Shown: piece after piece, positions 62,490 through 64,000 of the stretch | How positions within the stretch are numbered: position 1 is the first letter of the stretch | Layout of the letters: each line of letters opens with the position of its first letter | DNA from: Cheilinus undulatus | Taxonomy: Eukaryota; Chordata; Actinopteri; Labriformes; Labridae | Direction: 5' to 3' | Length of the DNA stretch: 64,000 bases | Assembly (NCBI RefSeq): GCF_018320785.1 | Contig: NC_054881.1 | Coordinates: 14,880,275 to 14,944,274 of the forward strand | Program-made: the position numbers and the translations under genes | The notes under the pieces: model-generated | Databases searched by the model: none | Told to the model about the DNA's origin: nothing | The model's input: only the letters and a program-made list of their open reading frames with translations

Positions 62490-63200
62490 GGCAAGACATT
62501 CTGACAGCAGACTGCTGTAATTAAGCGGTACAATATATTTCCAATTATAGCTTTTTAATTTTTTTAAATTTAACTTTATGCATAAAAAGTCTGGCAGTTA
62601 AATTCATAAACTATCGGCATGGCAAAAAATTACAGCCTAAGCAACATTTCAGAAATATGAATCAACCTGTTTTAGAAGCAGTTAAATGAACGGCTGGCTA
62701 CGTAACTAACATTACTCCAATGTAGCTAAGTTAGCTTTGGCAACATGAGCTTTCGTAGGCATAGCTACATACATGAGGTAGATATGTAGTTTATGTAGCT
62801 GCTTTGAGAGCTTAGCTTTTGCTACATTTTCTGTGTAGCTTTGTTTTCTACATAGCTTATGTAGCTAGTCGTGCTATATAAGCTATGCTTGCTGTGTTAC
62901 TGTGTTTTCACTGAGGATGAGCTTTTTCCCTCTAAGCAGGCTGTCAACTTGGCATTATTAATGTTTCTTAATCAGGTTTTGCATGTTTGGTTTTTAAGTT
63001 TTAACTCGCTATCCTATCCATTAGCCGAACTCATACCCTAACCTTAACCGAAGTTTAATCCATTTCAAGTTTTAGCTTGTATTTCAGTTCTGAAAATACA
63101 TTTTTTTTTTTTTTTTTAGTTTTTTTTTTTTTAGTTTTTAACTTGATATTCTTCTGGAGTTTGATGATAAAATTTCAAAATCATGACAAGCCTTATGGAA
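62490..63200 (+). repeat. Repeat family R1, copy D
   Basis: TGACAGCAGACTGCTGT, TGCATAAAAAGTCTGGCAGTT, an AGCT-rich array (about 62695-62890), GGATGAGCTTTTTCCCTCTA and a TCAGGTTTTGCATG tail follow the same order as copies B and C. T-runs lie at about 63100-63132. Confidence 0.65.
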
Positions 63201-63303
63201 GAGAAAATAAAATATTTTTAAACTTGTGACTCGTCAAGTAATTGTGGATACATTGTTGCATATTAATTGGAAATATTTTGTAATTTAAAGTTGAAATGGT
63301 GAT

Positions 63304-63430
63304 GTGACATAACCTTGCAAAGCAGACAGATTCCACGTCTGTCATCAGGAAAATTCATCTTGCAAAGCCCCAGTGGGAAACGATTGTGCCAGTTCTGAAA
63401 ATGAACCTGACCAATCAACGTTATTTGAGG
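63304..63430 (+). mobile_element. Transposon end shared with the 25607 element
   Basis: TAACCTTGCAAAGCAGACAG, CATCTTGCAAAGCCCCAGTG and CTGACCAATCAACG correspond, in order, to the reverse complement of the right end of 25607-26127. The sequence then changes to R4. Confidence 0.55.
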
Positions 63431-63434
63431 AGAA

Positions 63435-64000
63435 TGAGGTAGTAGCTATGGGCCGGGTTTAGTTGTTGATGCCACTGATTAGCATTTAGCTCAGATTTTG
63501 CTCTACTATAAGCAGCAGTTTTATCAGAAAATTCTCACATCTCTTTATTAGATAAATTGCATTAATAATATCATTCTTGCTCTTCTCCCAACCTGCTTCA
63601 GCATAAGTTTGTTATAGTTAAGGGAGGGCTTTAGTGGTGCTGTAAGCAGGTATATACAATGGCTAGTGTAGCAGTTATCTCAGATGTTACCATCGTATAC
63701 TAGCAGTTTTATCAGAATTGTGCCACATTTCCTTAATAAAACAAGAGCAAAGGGCCACACTGAAAGCTTCTCTTGGCAGAGAAGATGTTTATGCCAGCTT
63801 TGGCAAACAAATGTGAAATAGATCCTATGCAATGAATATATGACATTATAATATTACCATTCTATCTGGTGTGTCAGGTTAGATATGAGTCTCCACAGCA
63901 GACTACATGACTGATCAAATCTAAAGGTTTTGAAGAGATGGTGAACAGTTCTTGCTTTAAATTGAACAATAGTGCAGATATGGCTTCTTAATTCTGTACA
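63435..64000 (+). repeat. Repeat family R4, copy 2
   Basis: Two internal units begin near 63447 and 63615 (GGGCCGGGTTTAGTTGTTG; GGGAGGGCTTTAGTGGTGC). CCACACTGAAAGCTTC and GTGAAATAGATCCTATGCAA match copy 1. The window ends inside or just after it. Confidence 0.6.

Larger units (their letters stand above)
59723..64000. other. Right-hand repeat-rich region
   Basis: It contains a decayed Tc1 copy, R1 copy D, a short piece sharing transposon ends, and R4 copy 2. No further exon of the candidate gene was recognised. Confidence 0.6.

Overview
The window reads as nuclear DNA of a ray-finned fish, probably a spiny-rayed teleost. It is AT-rich and intron-bearing, with GT-AG splicing and many decayed DNA transposons (Tc1, hAT-like, TTAA-target elements), tRNA-derived SINEs, microsatellites and minisatellites. 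There is no bacterial or organellar gene content. Two vertebrate genes can be identified with confidence. shc3, the neuronal Shc adaptor (ShcC/N-Shc), lies on the + strand with 12 coding exons from 5759 to 30600. They join in frame to 672 codons, all with GT-AG introns. s1pr3, a sphingosine-1-phosphate receptor, lies on the - strand as one coding exon (44249 down to 43128, 373 aa) behind a short 5'UTR intron. The two genes are convergent, which matches the SHC3/S1PR3 arrangement on human 9q22 and supports both assignments.

Layout: 1-5086 is upstream DNA that opens inside a DNA transposon. About 5087-6391 is the GC-rich promoter, 5'UTR and first coding exon of shc3. 6392-30051 holds shc3 introns, loaded with minisatellites, a tRNA-SINE, a 70-bp-arm foldback, a long TCTA/TCTG microsatellite, hAT-like MITEs and a degenerate ~150-bp satellite interrupted by a transposon with an 8-bp target duplication. 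30052-31000 is the shc3 3' end. 31000-43127 is repeat-rich intergenic DNA, including a 2.5-kb TTAA element with another element nested in it. 43128-45010 is s1pr3. 45244-46092 is a deleted Tc1 element. 48550-48637 and 59584-59722 are two candidate exons of an unidentified + strand gene that join in frame; the rest up to 64000 is intron-like or intergenic repeats.

Functionally, shc3 couples phosphotyrosine receptors (PTB and SH2 domains) to Grb2/Ras signalling, and s1pr3 is a G-protein-coupled lipid receptor. They are chromosomal neighbours and need not act in one pathway. No new multi-gene system is evident. The most unusual content is repeat biology: four copies of an element carrying AGCT-rich palindromic arrays, chimeric transposons that share ends but not interiors, and nested insertions with readable target duplications. 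Exon coordinates were read by eye from splice signals and protein similarity; family names for repeats are inferred from termini and target duplications, without database searches.
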